Shown one piece after another: positions 26,700 to 35,807 of a stretch of 64,000 nt of DNA. The position numbers were made by a program, and so were the translations under genes. Under the pieces are notes generated by a model. That model searched no databases. It saw only the letters and a program-made list of their open reading frames with translations, and was not told the origin of the DNA. Each line of letters starts with the position of its first letter. The stretch's first letter is position 1. Source of the stretch: Flavobacterium sp. LC2016-13 (lineage in GTDB: Bacteria; Bacteroidota; Bacteroidia; Flavobacteriales; Flavobacteriaceae); NCBI RefSeq assembly GCF_009707955.1, contig NZ_WMDQ01000011.1, forward strand, positions 113,708-177,707. The letters run 5' to 3'.

Positions 26700-27539
26700 T
26701 TACACTCTAAAAAAATGAGAATCCAGCCAGCGTTTTTTCCAATTGCTCCATACCTGTTCGAACTGGACTGTATTCTTTTTATAATGAATATTAAACCATT
26801 CTTTTGTCTCAATCATATTCTTATTCTCTTTTAAAAAACACAGAAAATCATACTGCTCTTCGTGCAGATCGTAAATGGACAGTTTAAATTTGTGCCTTAA
26901 CACCACACAATAACTTTCTTTTCCAAAAGGCAGAGCGGGATTTTTCCCATTTTTGAATTCATAATAGTACTTTCGGACTGGAAACTGAAACTTAAATAAA
27001 GCAAATACAGGTATCAACTTTAGTTGATCTTCGGATGTATCGATTGCTGCCACCTGGTAATTTTCTTCTGCTTTCTCTTCAAAAAGAACACCAATCGCAT
27101 ATTCAAAACGGGCCAGTTCAATCATAAAATCAATCCAGTCTTCTTTGATATCTTCATTGGCATCGGGTCTGTTGTTTTCCAGATATTCTGCAAAATGGGC
27201 TCCCAAAAAAGATAAATTGTAATTATTTGATGGGTTTGAAGCAAGATAGTCATCAGCGAAAGCACAAAAAATCTCTTCTCCTAAAGCATATTCCAATGCA
27301 CTAAACTGCTGCGACATACAATTTCGTAATCGTGCAATATAACTTCGCTGGTAAATAGCTAAATGTTCCTGAGCCATAAGTTTTTCTGAATGACAAATTA
27401 CGTCTTCAATTGAAGCTGCATTCTCTGCATTCGAAAGCAAATCATTAGGGTTTACTCCGGTTTGCTGATAAGGATCGAGCAAAAGCTGCTGCATCCATTG
27501 CTGAAAGTCTTTTAATGGTATTTTTACCGTTTTCTGCAT
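26700..27539 (-). CDS. DUF2063 / BufC-like partner of the MNIO enzyme
   Basis: 279 residues. The N-terminal half has the DUF2063 pattern: FQQWMQQLLLD, then AIYQRSYIARLRNCMSQQFS, where canonical members have a Tyr-Arg-rich YRRNY stretch, then ALEYALGEEIFCAFADDYL. The C-terminal half is a divergent winged-helix-like region. Family knowledge: DUF2063 proteins are obligate neighbours of DUF692 iron oxygenases and are thought to present the peptide substrate. It starts 12 bp after the MNIO gene and is the last gene of the seven-gene operon. No signal peptide. Confidence 0.8.
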   Translation of the reverse strand: MQKTVKIPLKDFQQWMQQLLLDPYQQTGVNPNDLLSNAENAASIEDVICHSEKLMAQEHLAIYQRSYIARLRNCMSQQFSALEYALGEEIFCAFADDYLASNPSNNYNLSFLGAHFAEYLENNRPDANEDIKEDWIDFMIELARFEYAIGVLFEEKAEENYQVAAIDTSEDQLKLIPVFALFKFQFPVRKYYYEFKNGKNPALPFGKESYCVVLRHKFKLSIYDLHEEQYDFLCFLKENKNMIETKEWFNIHYKKNTVQFEQVWSNWKKRWLDSHFFRV

Positions 27540-27551
27540 CTTTGGAGTCTA

Positions 27552-28463
27552 TTAAAATTTGTTCACGGCAAATAGATTCAATGGGTTTGAAACCTGTTCT
27601 TTATCAATAGAAAAAACTTCTTTTTCAACCCCTACAAATGCTGCATCCATATATTGTTTTGATTTAAGCAATTCAGAATGGTAGACATCAAAATCCGGAA
27701 TATTACCGTCCCACTCTAATAAAATTGATGCTTGATCTGCCAATTGATAAGCTTGTTGAAATAATTTCCAAACCTGACTGTTTACTTCTCTATCGTGTGT
27801 GTCAATAATATAATTGCCACAATTTTGATGACCCGCCAAATGCATTTGAACTATTTTATCGTGTGGAATTCCGTTGATATATTCTACAGGATCAAAATCA
27901 TTATTAAAAGAAGATACATAAACGTTGTTTACATCCAAGAGTAATCCACAGCCAGTTTCTTCGCTCATGATTCGTAAAAATTCCCATTCCGGAAGTGTCG
28001 AATTATTGAAGGCTGCGTAGGTACTTGGATTTTCTACAATCAGCGGTCGTTCTAAATAATCCTGAACTTGTCTGATTCGGTTACAAACATGTTTTAATGA
28101 ATCTTCGTTTAACGGAAGCGGCAATAAATCGTGCGAATTGGTTGTTAAAACTCCTGTCCAGCACAAATGATCGCTAATCCAGGCTGGCTTTACCTCAGCT
28201 GCCAGTTGTTTTAAACTCTTTAGATAATCAAAATTTAAGGGATCAGTACTGCCTATAGAAAGCGATACCCCGTGCATTACCACGGGATATTTTTCTGCTA
28301 TTTGTTGTAAAATATATCTTGGACGTCCATGTGAATCCATGAAATTCTCAGAAATTACCTCAAACCAATCTACGGCTGGGTTCTTTTCCAGAATATGTTC
28401 AAAATGCTGACTTCTGAGTCCTAATCCCAATCCCAAATTGGGTAATCCAAGTCTAGCGTCCAT
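27552..28463 (-). CDS. DUF692 multinuclear iron oxygenase (MNIO)
   Basis: 303 residues from the ATG at 28463; an in-frame GTG 15 bp upstream is also possible. It is a TIM-barrel with the metal-ligand motifs of MbnB/TglH/BufB-type enzymes in order: MHGVSLSIGS, SDHLCW, VENPSTY, LLDVNNVYV, MHLAGH, DTHDREV and LLEWDG. Such enzymes use two or three iron ions to oxidise Cys residues of ribosomal peptides, for example to oxazolones or thiooxazoles. The gene overlaps the 3' end of the Cys-rich gene by 11 bp, pointing to that protein as substrate, and is followed by a DUF2063 partner. Enzyme family is certain; substrate is inferred. Confidence 0.92.
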   Translation of the reverse strand: MDARLGLPNLGLGLGLRSQHFEHILEKNPAVDWFEVISENFMDSHGRPRYILQQIAEKYPVVMHGVSLSIGSTDPLNFDYLKSLKQLAAEVKPAWISDHLCWTGVLTTNSHDLLPLPLNEDSLKHVCNRIRQVQDYLERPLIVENPSTYAAFNNSTLPEWEFLRIMSEETGCGLLLDVNNVYVSSFNNDFDPVEYINGIPHDKIVQMHLAGHQNCGNYIIDTHDREVNSQVWKLFQQAYQLADQASILLEWDGNIPDFDVYHSELLKSKQYMDAAFVGVEKEVFSIDKEQVSNPLNLFAVNKF

Positions 28464-29040
28464 TATTTTTTGATTCACAATTTGAAAGACTCTCCGGTAA
28501 TTTTTTAGCGCTTTCTTCTTCCATTTTCAAAACCCTTTCCGCTGCTGCAATTTTTCTTTCAGCAGGATCGTTGATGTACGAACAAGATCTTGAACCACTT
28601 TGTCCGCAAGAAGAATAATCTACTCCTGAGGTTCCGCGAATTGAGTTTACATAATCATCGCTTGGTCCGTATTTCTGTGGAGCCTTACCAAAGGTTTCTT
28701 TATTTTTTTTTCTTTTCTCTTCAAAACGTATTCTAGCTAATTGCCAAACACTAAGTCCTTTATTAGGACCTTGTGCCATAAAACGGGAAGACAAAATAGG
28801 CACACCACAGCTGCCTTGATAACGACAATCATTTTCGCCAGGATGACAAAGTTCTTCTGTAGTTCCAAAGATACCGCAGCCTCCCTGCCCTTTACAAGCG
28901 TTTAACGTGTGGCAAGGATGACCAACTGCTGTTGAACAATCGCCTTGGCCTGCACAATCATTATCTCCTGAATATCCCGCATTTTTGCATGAATTAAGCC
29001 CCATGCATACATGAAGTTCTCTAGTTACTAATTCTGACAT
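28453..29040 (-). CDS. Leaderless Cys-rich protein, predicted MNIO substrate
   Basis: 195 residues from the ATG at 29040; the upstream in-frame extension overlaps the previous gene and is rejected. Ten Cys lie in residues 12-78, mostly spaced CX5C: 12/18, 29/35, 43/49/55 and 72/78, with repeated N-x-C and GQGxC patterns (NDCAGQGDC, NACKGQGGC, NDCRYQGSC). Residues about 90-130 are basic and helical. Three more Cys lie near the C-terminus (YSSCGQSGSRSCSY and SNCES). There is no signal peptide, unlike bufferin precursors. Its 3' end overlaps the MNIO gene, so it is the likely modified substrate or a metal-binding partner. I know no characterised protein of this exact form. Confidence 0.85.
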   Translation of the reverse strand: MSELVTRELHVCMGLNSCKNAGYSGDNDCAGQGDCSTAVGHPCHTLNACKGQGGCGIFGTTEELCHPGENDCRYQGSCGVPILSSRFMAQGPNKGLSVWQLARIRFEEKRKKNKETFGKAPQKYGPSDDYVNSIRGTSGVDYSSCGQSGSRSCSYINDPAERKIAAAERVLKMEEESAKKLPESLSNCESKNNGR

Positions 29041-29056
29041 GTTGTATATTTTTATA

Positions 29057-30574
29057 TTAATGATGGTGTTTGTAAGGTGTACTTGGTACTTTTGGTATAT
29101 CGGCTTCAATGCTGTAATCCAATCCTACGTCTGGTAAAGACGGGAAATAGTTTTCGCTTTTAATTGCCCAGCCCCAATTTTTAGGGTCGGCTTTTGCCAA
29201 TTGATCCACCAAACTCATGATTTGTGCTTTTGGTCTTAAGAAACTTTGCTCAAACGAAAAAGGTTCGAATGTTAAAGCGCCTTTATAAGCTTGATTGCCT
29301 TTGGTATACGTATATTGATTGATTTGATTACCAACACCGCTCAAAAGCCAGATCATTGATTTATGAATACCAAAAATGAATAAATCATATTGTGTACTTT
29401 CGTCTTTATAGTAACAAGCTTCAATCATTAAAAGAATATAGGCAAAAACTGCATTACCTAATTCTGAACATAATGCCAATGCTTGATTCCCCGAAGCTGT
29501 GTAATCGGCCGTTTTGGGATTAGCATCAGTATCATATACAAAATAGCTGAAGAAATCATCTAAGCCCTGAATATTACGGAACTTTTCCTGATAATGTCCT
29601 CCAAGTGTATAGGCTTCGAGAAATTTGGCAAAATGAGCGGGTTCTTTTCCAGAATCATCATAATCACCTTCCCAAAAAACTACTTTGCCATCGACAATAT
29701 CCATTGGTTCGGGCATTTTATTCTCGCCCCAAATTAAGATGTGCTGCTTGGATTTACTTTTTCCTTCTCCCTGTTCAATGATGCGCTGTATAGCTTCAAT
29801 TGCCGAGTGAGCGTCGTGTACACCAACAAGTCCTTCACTATCATCTGTATTCGCAAATTGAGGATTGTGATCTCTGTCATAATGTACCGTATTCATTGAA
29901 TTTTGAGAATAATACGGTCTAGGGCGATCCGGGTGAGCCGGAGGAAGCAATTGCGGTCTATGATGCTTATAAGGTCCCGGAAAATCCTCGTTTATACATT
30001 TAATAATCATTTCATATAAAAGTCCAATAGTTTGATATTCAACCGTATCAAGCAATTGTGCATTTGCATAAGGATCTTTAAACGGCTCAGGACTTTCAAT
30101 TTGTAAAAATGTAGTCAATTGCTTCAATGACAATTTTGCCGCATCAATTTGAAATTCAGGAATATGTCCGTCTAATTCTGTTGGAAATGTTAATACTTTT
30201 CCAATTCCCATTAAATCCGGTGCCGATTGACAAACTGCTTGTTTCACATTACATGCAAGTGCCAGGTGTAACATTTCTTCAATAACAACACTCATAATTA
30301 GAGCAGCCGATTTGTTCGAATAAACCAATATATCCAGTTTCAGGTCTTGCGCTAATTCATCAATTTCTGCAGCAGTACGCACACCAGATTGCGAAAGCTG
30401 TGCATGAAGTTTAGCATACAGTTTATCCTGATCCTGCGCTCTGTTTATGGAATAATAGGTCGATAAATACGTTGGAATAGTAGCAAGCTCCAGTGCAATT
30501 GCCTGCTGCATTACATCTTTAATATTCTCTTTTGTTACCGAAGTAGAATAGGTAAATAGTTTTTTGTTTTTCAT
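29057..30574 (-). CDS. Ferritin-like (VioB/RebD-related) domain protein
   Basis: 505 residues. The N-terminal 130 residues form a ferritin-like helical bundle: Glu29 in ALELATIPTYL and Glu100-x-x-His103 in VIEEMLHLAL are positioned as diiron or metal ligands. This is the domain family found in iminophenylpyruvate dimer synthases of the violacein and rebeccamycin type (VioB/RebD). The remainder, with a second helical part (FAYILLMIEACYY), is unassigned. The protein ends in three His (PYKHHH). It sits 17 bp upstream of the Cys-rich gene and 21 bp after an FAD amine oxidase, the same partner type that makes imino acids for VioB/RebD. Coupling of imino acids is a hypothesis only. Confidence 0.78.
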   Translation of the reverse strand: MKNKKLFTYSTSVTKENIKDVMQQAIALELATIPTYLSTYYSINRAQDQDKLYAKLHAQLSQSGVRTAAEIDELAQDLKLDILVYSNKSAALIMSVVIEEMLHLALACNVKQAVCQSAPDLMGIGKVLTFPTELDGHIPEFQIDAAKLSLKQLTTFLQIESPEPFKDPYANAQLLDTVEYQTIGLLYEMIIKCINEDFPGPYKHHRPQLLPPAHPDRPRPYYSQNSMNTVHYDRDHNPQFANTDDSEGLVGVHDAHSAIEAIQRIIEQGEGKSKSKQHILIWGENKMPEPMDIVDGKVVFWEGDYDDSGKEPAHFAKFLEAYTLGGHYQEKFRNIQGLDDFFSYFVYDTDANPKTADYTASGNQALALCSELGNAVFAYILLMIEACYYKDESTQYDLFIFGIHKSMIWLLSGVGNQINQYTYTKGNQAYKGALTFEPFSFEQSFLRPKAQIMSLVDQLAKADPKNWGWAIKSENYFPSLPDVGLDYSIEADIPKVPSTPYKHHH

Positions 30575-30594
30575 TTGTTTTTGGTTAAAATAGA

Positions 30595-32589
30595 TTACTC
30601 CGGACTGATAAATGGATAGTATTTTTCGTCAATAATAGGTTCGATACCAAAGAAATCATTCAGAACAGATTCGGCAGTACAAAATGCACCTTCTACCCAA
30701 GCCTGATCGTTTGAATATGTTTCTCCTACGATAAAAATTTCACAATCTGTATTTGGAACAAGCTGAGAAGGTTTTCTAATTTTTCTTTGTACATCACCTA
30801 AATTATAGTGCGATTTATAGGCATGATATCCTGCGTTAAATGGAGGAAGTGACCAGTCCATATATTTCGTTTCTAAAGGTTCTGGTACATACGAATAATC
30901 AGCTTGTGGTCCAAAATGCAATGCTGCTAATTGTGAACGAAGCATTTTTACCATTACCGGAGTGGCGTCTCTTGGCCCTTCGAGAGGCTGTAAATCTCTT
31001 GACTCAGGAATTTCACGAGTTGCATCTGGTCCAAGTTCTAGAGCTTTCCAGAAAGTTGCGTATAGAATATCATCATAACTGGCCAAAATACCGTATACTT
31101 TTTTTCCTTTTCCGTCTCTGGCATTATCACCAAAATAAACTACTTGACGAATAGGCATATCTGTAATACTTGGCCCAATAGTATCTAATTCGGCTACAGT
31201 CGAAATTTGTTTTTCTTGTTTAAAAGTCAAACGTTCTTCAATTGCATTTTCTACAGCAGCTATAAAGCTTACCTTATCGTTAAAGGAATTAACAATGATA
31301 GCCGGATTTTTAGCCGATTCTATTTTTTTAAGATAGTTAGAAGGAAACCCCTCTTTTTTTAATTTCTCAATTCCTTCTTGTGTCAGGAAATAACTGGTTA
31401 GTTTAGCAGGATACGTTGGGCTTCCGGCCTCAGTTGTTCTCCACCAAGGTGTATCGAAAAACATACCTATTTTGTATGAAGGTTCCATCAATACAGACTC
31501 TAAATACAACTGTACTTTTTCATGGTTTAATACATCGGTTCCTTCATCATCACTGTATCTGCTTGCTTGTGCCACTAAGTCAATTGCTGCTCTTGGCATA
31601 GCAAGAAATGCTGCATCGCATTTTTTTCTTTCTGCAAGTGCATCTGGGTCTTTGCGTGTTGCAGTTGTAAAATTCACTCCAGATTTAGTGTGCACAATAG
31701 AACGCAGCCTAACATTTGGATAATAATTTAAAGTGATTCCTTTTTGTTTTGCCAATTTTTCAACTTCTTCAAATAAGCTGTCAAATAAGCTGGAATATCC
31801 TTTTATTAAAGTTTTGTATTCCGTTCCCGGAAGAAATTCATCATTCACATTAAATGACTGGGCACTATTACTGTTTACTACGTTTGAGCTATAGCCATTT
31901 CCATCAGATAAATAACCAAATCCTTCTTGTCCAAGCATATCATAACCTAAGTTCCAATATCCAATTTCCTTTAGTAAATCTCCTTTTTGGTAGATAGAAC
32001 TATCAGGCATGTCAACATTGATTCTTCCTTCTTCATAAAATTTGCACCATTCTCTTCGGGTAGTTGGCCCTGATGTTTGAGTGATCGCTACAGATTGTAT
32101 TGTTGTAAAACCATCATCTGGCGGAGCATCCTGAGCGTAATTGTTTGCGAAATATGGAGCTGGCTGATTAGAATTGATATCTGAGATATACATGTTTTTT
32201 GAACGCAAAGACATTAAAGGATCTGCTGATTCATTAAACGGAACTGAATCTTTCTTTAAATCTAATTCTTCTATGGTTTTAGTCACTAAACGATGCCCTG
32301 GTCCTTCAGGAGTGCCATCCCAATATAAATATCTCATACCTCCTAATTCAAGGTACGAATTGTCTTTGTCGTCTTTATAATGCCATGTACAAACACGTGC
32401 GCCCGGTTCTCTGGTTCCCGGATTTTTTTTAGAAAAATCATATTTTCCCCAGTCGTAAAGTTCTAATACATCGCCCTTAACGAGTATTTTTTCGTTTTTG
32501 GCGAGTTTAGATTTTCCATCAAGTAATCTCCACGCCGTATAGAGTCCGGCTGCACCTGCTCCAAAAATAGAGTATGTTTTTTTGCTCAT
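30595..32589 (-). CDS. FAD-dependent amine/amino-acid oxidase
   Basis: 664 residues. The N-terminal dinucleotide motif (SIFGAGAAGLYTAWRLL) is followed by an insertion and GARVCTWHY and LELGGMRYL, the latter resembling the Gly-Ala/Gly-Met-Arg substrate-channel motif of L-amino-acid oxidases. The C-terminal FAD block reads EIFIVGETYSNDQAWVEGAF. No signal peptide is seen. It lies between the ThDP decarboxylase (47 bp upstream) and the ferritin-like gene (21 bp downstream). Oxidation of an L-amino acid to the imino or 2-oxo acid, which the decarboxylase could then convert to an aldehyde, is inferred from pairing; the substrate is unknown. Confidence 0.85.
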   Translation of the reverse strand: MSKKTYSIFGAGAAGLYTAWRLLDGKSKLAKNEKILVKGDVLELYDWGKYDFSKKNPGTREPGARVCTWHYKDDKDNSYLELGGMRYLYWDGTPEGPGHRLVTKTIEELDLKKDSVPFNESADPLMSLRSKNMYISDINSNQPAPYFANNYAQDAPPDDGFTTIQSVAITQTSGPTTRREWCKFYEEGRINVDMPDSSIYQKGDLLKEIGYWNLGYDMLGQEGFGYLSDGNGYSSNVVNSNSAQSFNVNDEFLPGTEYKTLIKGYSSLFDSLFEEVEKLAKQKGITLNYYPNVRLRSIVHTKSGVNFTTATRKDPDALAERKKCDAAFLAMPRAAIDLVAQASRYSDDEGTDVLNHEKVQLYLESVLMEPSYKIGMFFDTPWWRTTEAGSPTYPAKLTSYFLTQEGIEKLKKEGFPSNYLKKIESAKNPAIIVNSFNDKVSFIAAVENAIEERLTFKQEKQISTVAELDTIGPSITDMPIRQVVYFGDNARDGKGKKVYGILASYDDILYATFWKALELGPDATREIPESRDLQPLEGPRDATPVMVKMLRSQLAALHFGPQADYSYVPEPLETKYMDWSLPPFNAGYHAYKSHYNLGDVQRKIRKPSQLVPNTDCEIFIVGETYSNDQAWVEGAFCTAESVLNDFFGIEPIIDEKYYPFISPE

Positions 32590-32635
32590 GATAGTATAGT
32601 TTTTAAATTTTTAGTAGTTTTTATAAATAATGGTT

Positions 32636-34354
32636 TTATTCATTTCCTAGTCTTGCCATTTGCTGTGCCAGATCTTTTTGAGGAATCACAATTTCTACCA
32701 GAGTTGGCAGATTTGTTTTTTTCTTAAGTTTTAGAAGTACTTCGTCTAACTCTGAAACAGTTTCAGCACGGTAGCTGTTTGCTCCAAATGCTTTGGCAAG
32801 TGCCTGATAATCCCATTTTGGAAGAATATCAAATTCATCAAATTTATGATCTGGTCCTGCTTTAAACGAGTCCATGTCTACATATACTTGTTCTATAGCA
32901 TATACTCCATTGCTCATTACAAAAATTACAGAGTTGATGTTGTATTTTACAAGAGTAGAAAGTGATTGTGCGATCATCATAAAACCACCGTCGCCGGCTA
33001 CAGTCCAAGCTTGTTTACCGCTCCCTAGCTGAGCTCCCGAAGCTGCACCGGTTTCAAAACCAATACACTGCCACGCAGCCGAAGAAATATAGGCGTTTTG
33101 AGATAATCCGTAAATATTGGTTGCCACGTACATTGACGAGCTTACACCAAAAGTCATTACAATATCATCCAGCATTTTTTCTTTTTTCAGAAAAGATGTA
33201 GCATGCTCAAAAAAGCGGTTAAACGTTATTACTTCCGGAGTTAAATCATATTTGGGATCTGAGTTAGATCGCCATGGTTCCGGGAATTTTGGCTGAGCCG
33301 GAGCGATTGCTTTTAAAGGATATCCAGAAGCTTTTTTAAAGCGTTCTGTTAAGGCTTCGATAAAGTCTTTTAAAGTTACTCCCGAATAAGTAAAATAACC
33401 AACTCTTGTTTCCTGAGTAGTTACCTGAATCATATTCGAAAATTTATTTTCTACCAGCCATAAATAATCATCGGTAATAATAGTTCCTAAAGATAAAATA
33501 CAGTCTGAGGCTTCGACTATCTTAATAACTTCCGGTATTGAAGCCTGATCAGAATAAGTACCGATAAATTTATCGCCTTTTTCATCCAGAACCGTTTTTC
33601 CAAGTGAAGTTGTAGTGTACAACATTCCGCTTGCTTTAATAAGTTCTTCTAATTGCTTTGTTAGTTTGTGTCGCAAAAGCTCTACTCCTGCAAAAATTAT
33701 AGGTGTTTTGGACTGACTAATTTGTGACCACGCCTGAGAAACAGCATTTTCAAGTGCTGCTGCATCGCTTTTTATTATTTCGGGTTCTAGTTTTTTACTA
33801 GAAGGTTTAGGACAAGGTTCACCCCACACCTCTTTATAACATGCTATGTACACAGGTCTTTGGTGTGTAAGCGCTGCGATAAGTAATTTATCGATTTTTT
33901 CAGGAGCATCTACAGAAGTGCTCAGGGTTTCGGCAGCAACAGTTACTCTTTCATAAACTTCCTGATCTGCGTTGAGATTACCTGTAGAGTGATGGTAAAG
34001 TACATTGTACATACTTCCTATTTGTCGTGCATCTGCTCCGGGTGTGGCACTAATTACAACAACAGGACTGCGTTCTACATAAGCTCCTGCAATAGCGTTT
34101 AATGCGCTAAAAGTACTTACTCCATATTGTAGAGATACTGCAGCTAAACCTCTTGTACGTGCGTAAGCATCTGCTGCATAAGAAGCGTCTAATTCATTTG
34201 AAGTTCCAATGGTTTCAATTCCATCAAAGTATTCCAGAGCTTGTGTAAAATGTTTTACATAGTCCCCCGGAATTTGAAAAATCTCGGTGACATTTAATTG
34301 TTTGAGTCGGGTCAGCAGATAATCTGCGACCGTAAATTCTTTGGTAGGTTTCAT
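32636..34354 (-). CDS. ThDP-dependent 2-oxo acid decarboxylase
   Basis: 572 residues from the ATG at 34354 (MKPTKEFTVADYLLTRL); an upstream in-frame ATG lies inside a hairpin and is less likely. The N-terminal pyrimidine-binding domain has the catalytic Glu in GTSNELDASYAADAYAR. The C-terminal diphosphate-binding domain has GDGGF at the start and SNGVYAIEQ about 30 residues later, the classical GDG-X(n)-N motif. It is closest in plan to pyruvate/indolepyruvate/phenylpyruvate decarboxylases. With the downstream FAD oxidase it would convert an amino acid to an aldehyde. A paralogue of the same plan lies at 48.8 kb, again beside an FAD oxidase. Confidence 0.88.
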   Translation of the reverse strand: MKPTKEFTVADYLLTRLKQLNVTEIFQIPGDYVKHFTQALEYFDGIETIGTSNELDASYAADAYARTRGLAAVSLQYGVSTFSALNAIAGAYVERSPVVVISATPGADARQIGSMYNVLYHHSTGNLNADQEVYERVTVAAETLSTSVDAPEKIDKLLIAALTHQRPVYIACYKEVWGEPCPKPSSKKLEPEIIKSDAAALENAVSQAWSQISQSKTPIIFAGVELLRHKLTKQLEELIKASGMLYTTTSLGKTVLDEKGDKFIGTYSDQASIPEVIKIVEASDCILSLGTIITDDYLWLVENKFSNMIQVTTQETRVGYFTYSGVTLKDFIEALTERFKKASGYPLKAIAPAQPKFPEPWRSNSDPKYDLTPEVITFNRFFEHATSFLKKEKMLDDIVMTFGVSSSMYVATNIYGLSQNAYISSAAWQCIGFETGAASGAQLGSGKQAWTVAGDGGFMMIAQSLSTLVKYNINSVIFVMSNGVYAIEQVYVDMDSFKAGPDHKFDEFDILPKWDYQALAKAFGANSYRAETVSELDEVLLKLKKKTNLPTLVEIVIPQKDLAQQMARLGNE

Positions 34355-34392
34355 TTTTTGGTTATTAGAATTAGGAGTTTTTTTGTTTTCGG

Positions 34393-34430
34393 AAATAAAT
34401 CTCTTCAGCAATAAAACTGAAGAGATTTAT
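34393..34430 (-). terminator. Intercistronic hairpin between lectin-like and decarboxylase genes
   Basis: A perfect 14-bp stem (ataaatctcttcag/ctgaagagatttat) with an 8-nt loop. On the minus strand it follows the stop of the lectin-like gene and precedes the ThDP gene. There is only a short T stretch after it, so it is more likely a partial terminator or mRNA-stability element that sets lectin levels above the downstream enzymes. Confidence 0.6.
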
Positions 34431-34439
34431 GTTAGTCTT

Positions 34440-35807
34440 TTAAATTTTGATACGTACCTGCAGACTGCCAATATTATCGGCTAATCCAGCTCCGTATTCA
34501 GCATTTAGATCATCGTTGATGCATAACTTCAATGGTCCGCTTTGACCAGCAGGAGTTGTAACAGGCCCATTTCCAATAAAAAACGGAGCATTATTTCCAA
34601 CTTGTCCTATAAGTGATCCCATATTTACATTTTGAATAGGATAACCCGATTGCGTTATAATAATTCCCGGACATCCATTTGCGTCATACAGGTTACCGTT
34701 ATTGGTTTGCGGATCTGCTGTCCATAAACCCGATTCATAGCTTATTGTTATTGTATTACCTGGCTGCACGGCAATTCCGGTATTTTGCCATGCTTGATTT
34801 GCATTAACCGGAACAAAAGTTTCTACCAGCTGCAAAGTATTGGCATCAATATGTAAAAACTGAGTTGGCATACCATTAATCAAAAATTGTAAAACAATAT
34901 TTTGAATGTATTGTAACTGAGTTGTTCCGTTACTTAAATTTTCAACATACCAAGTAGTGGTCATGGAAAGCACTTTTCCAAAAGAAGTTTCAAAATTTAT
35001 ATTGCTTACTGCCCCGCCTTCATTACTAGTACTTACCGTAATACTTGAGTAACTGTCAACAGTAATTCCTTGACTGTTCAATGTATTTAATTGCTGTGTC
35101 AAATAGGTTGACGGATCAATTATGGTAGGATCTGTAAATGGTAATTTAGTTCTGTCTGCGGTTGGAAAAACCGGATTTCCTGTTCCCGAAGCAACTGGCC
35201 CTCCCGTCATTAAAACGGAAACACCATGAGGTACAGAAATTTGTTTGTTATACTGCGTTGCCGGATTTTGTACCGGAATTGGATTTGAATCTGGAACAAA
35301 ACCAGGACCATAAGGACCTTCAACTTGGTTTTGTATTACGTGATAAAGCCAAGTTCCGTTCTCTGCATGAATTAAAGTATTTTGAATGGGCTGTGCTCCG
35401 TTTGGATCGGCATTGTTGGCAATGTAAACTCTTTGTTCATAAAACAACACGCTGCTTGCTTGTGTATATTGTCCTTCTCTATTTGGTGCACCTCCGGCTA
35501 TAGCCGAAAATGAGATTTCTTCAAAATAAGGAAAGTTTTTAGTGATGTAACCATTTGGAGCATCTGTTTGAGGCAAAGGCATAACATTGTAACCTGTAGC
35601 ATTTGCTCCCGTAGGACTGTTCCAGGTACCAATAAAATTATTTATAAGTCCGAGATTATTAGTACCAACAACCGGCGGCTGATTCGTTGTTGATACAAGC
35701 GGAGTTGTAATATCTGGAATTACTGCTGGTGCTGCTGTTGCCCCCGCTGCTGCTTGTTGAGCCTGATAAGGGCATGTTTGCTGTTGTAAACCGTTTGAAT
35801 TTTCCAT
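34440..35807 (-). CDS. Two-domain protein with C-terminal LecA-like lectin domain
   Basis: 455 residues with no signal peptide. An Ala/Pro-rich N-terminus of about 45 residues is followed by a beta-barrel-like domain at about 55-330 (NFIGTWNSPTGANATGYNVM opens it, like lipocalin/FABP-type heme-binding folds). The C-terminal 115 residues match the PA-IL (LecA) galactose-lectin pattern: NTITISYESGLWTADP, then MGSLIGQVGNN, PFFIGN, GPLKLCINDD and DNIGSLQVRIKI. In LecA the Asp/Asn side chains of the INDD region bind calcium and sugar. It is the first gene of the MNIO operon. A carbohydrate-binding or self-associating role is inferred. Confidence 0.75.
   Translation of the reverse strand: MENSNGLQQQTCPYQAQQAAAGATAAPAVIPDITTPLVSTTNQPPVVGTNNLGLINNFIGTWNSPTGANATGYNVMPLPQTDAPNGYITKNFPYFEEISFSAIAGGAPNREGQYTQASSVLFYEQRVYIANNADPNGAQPIQNTLIHAENGTWLYHVIQNQVEGPYGPGFVPDSNPIPVQNPATQYNKQISVPHGVSVLMTGGPVASGTGNPVFPTADRTKLPFTDPTIIDPSTYLTQQLNTLNSQGITVDSYSSITVSTSNEGGAVSNINFETSFGKVLSMTTTWYVENLSNGTTQLQYIQNIVLQFLINGMPTQFLHIDANTLQLVETFVPVNANQAWQNTGIAVQPGNTITISYESGLWTADPQTNNGNLYDANGCPGIIITQSGYPIQNVNMGSLIGQVGNNAPFFIGNGPVTTPAGQSGPLKLCINDDLNAEYGAGLADNIGSLQVRIKI

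Noticed and set aside
34355..34411. Upstream ATG for the ThDP decarboxylase
   Set aside because: The extra 19 residues are encoded partly by the intercistronic hairpin and do not match the family N-terminus.
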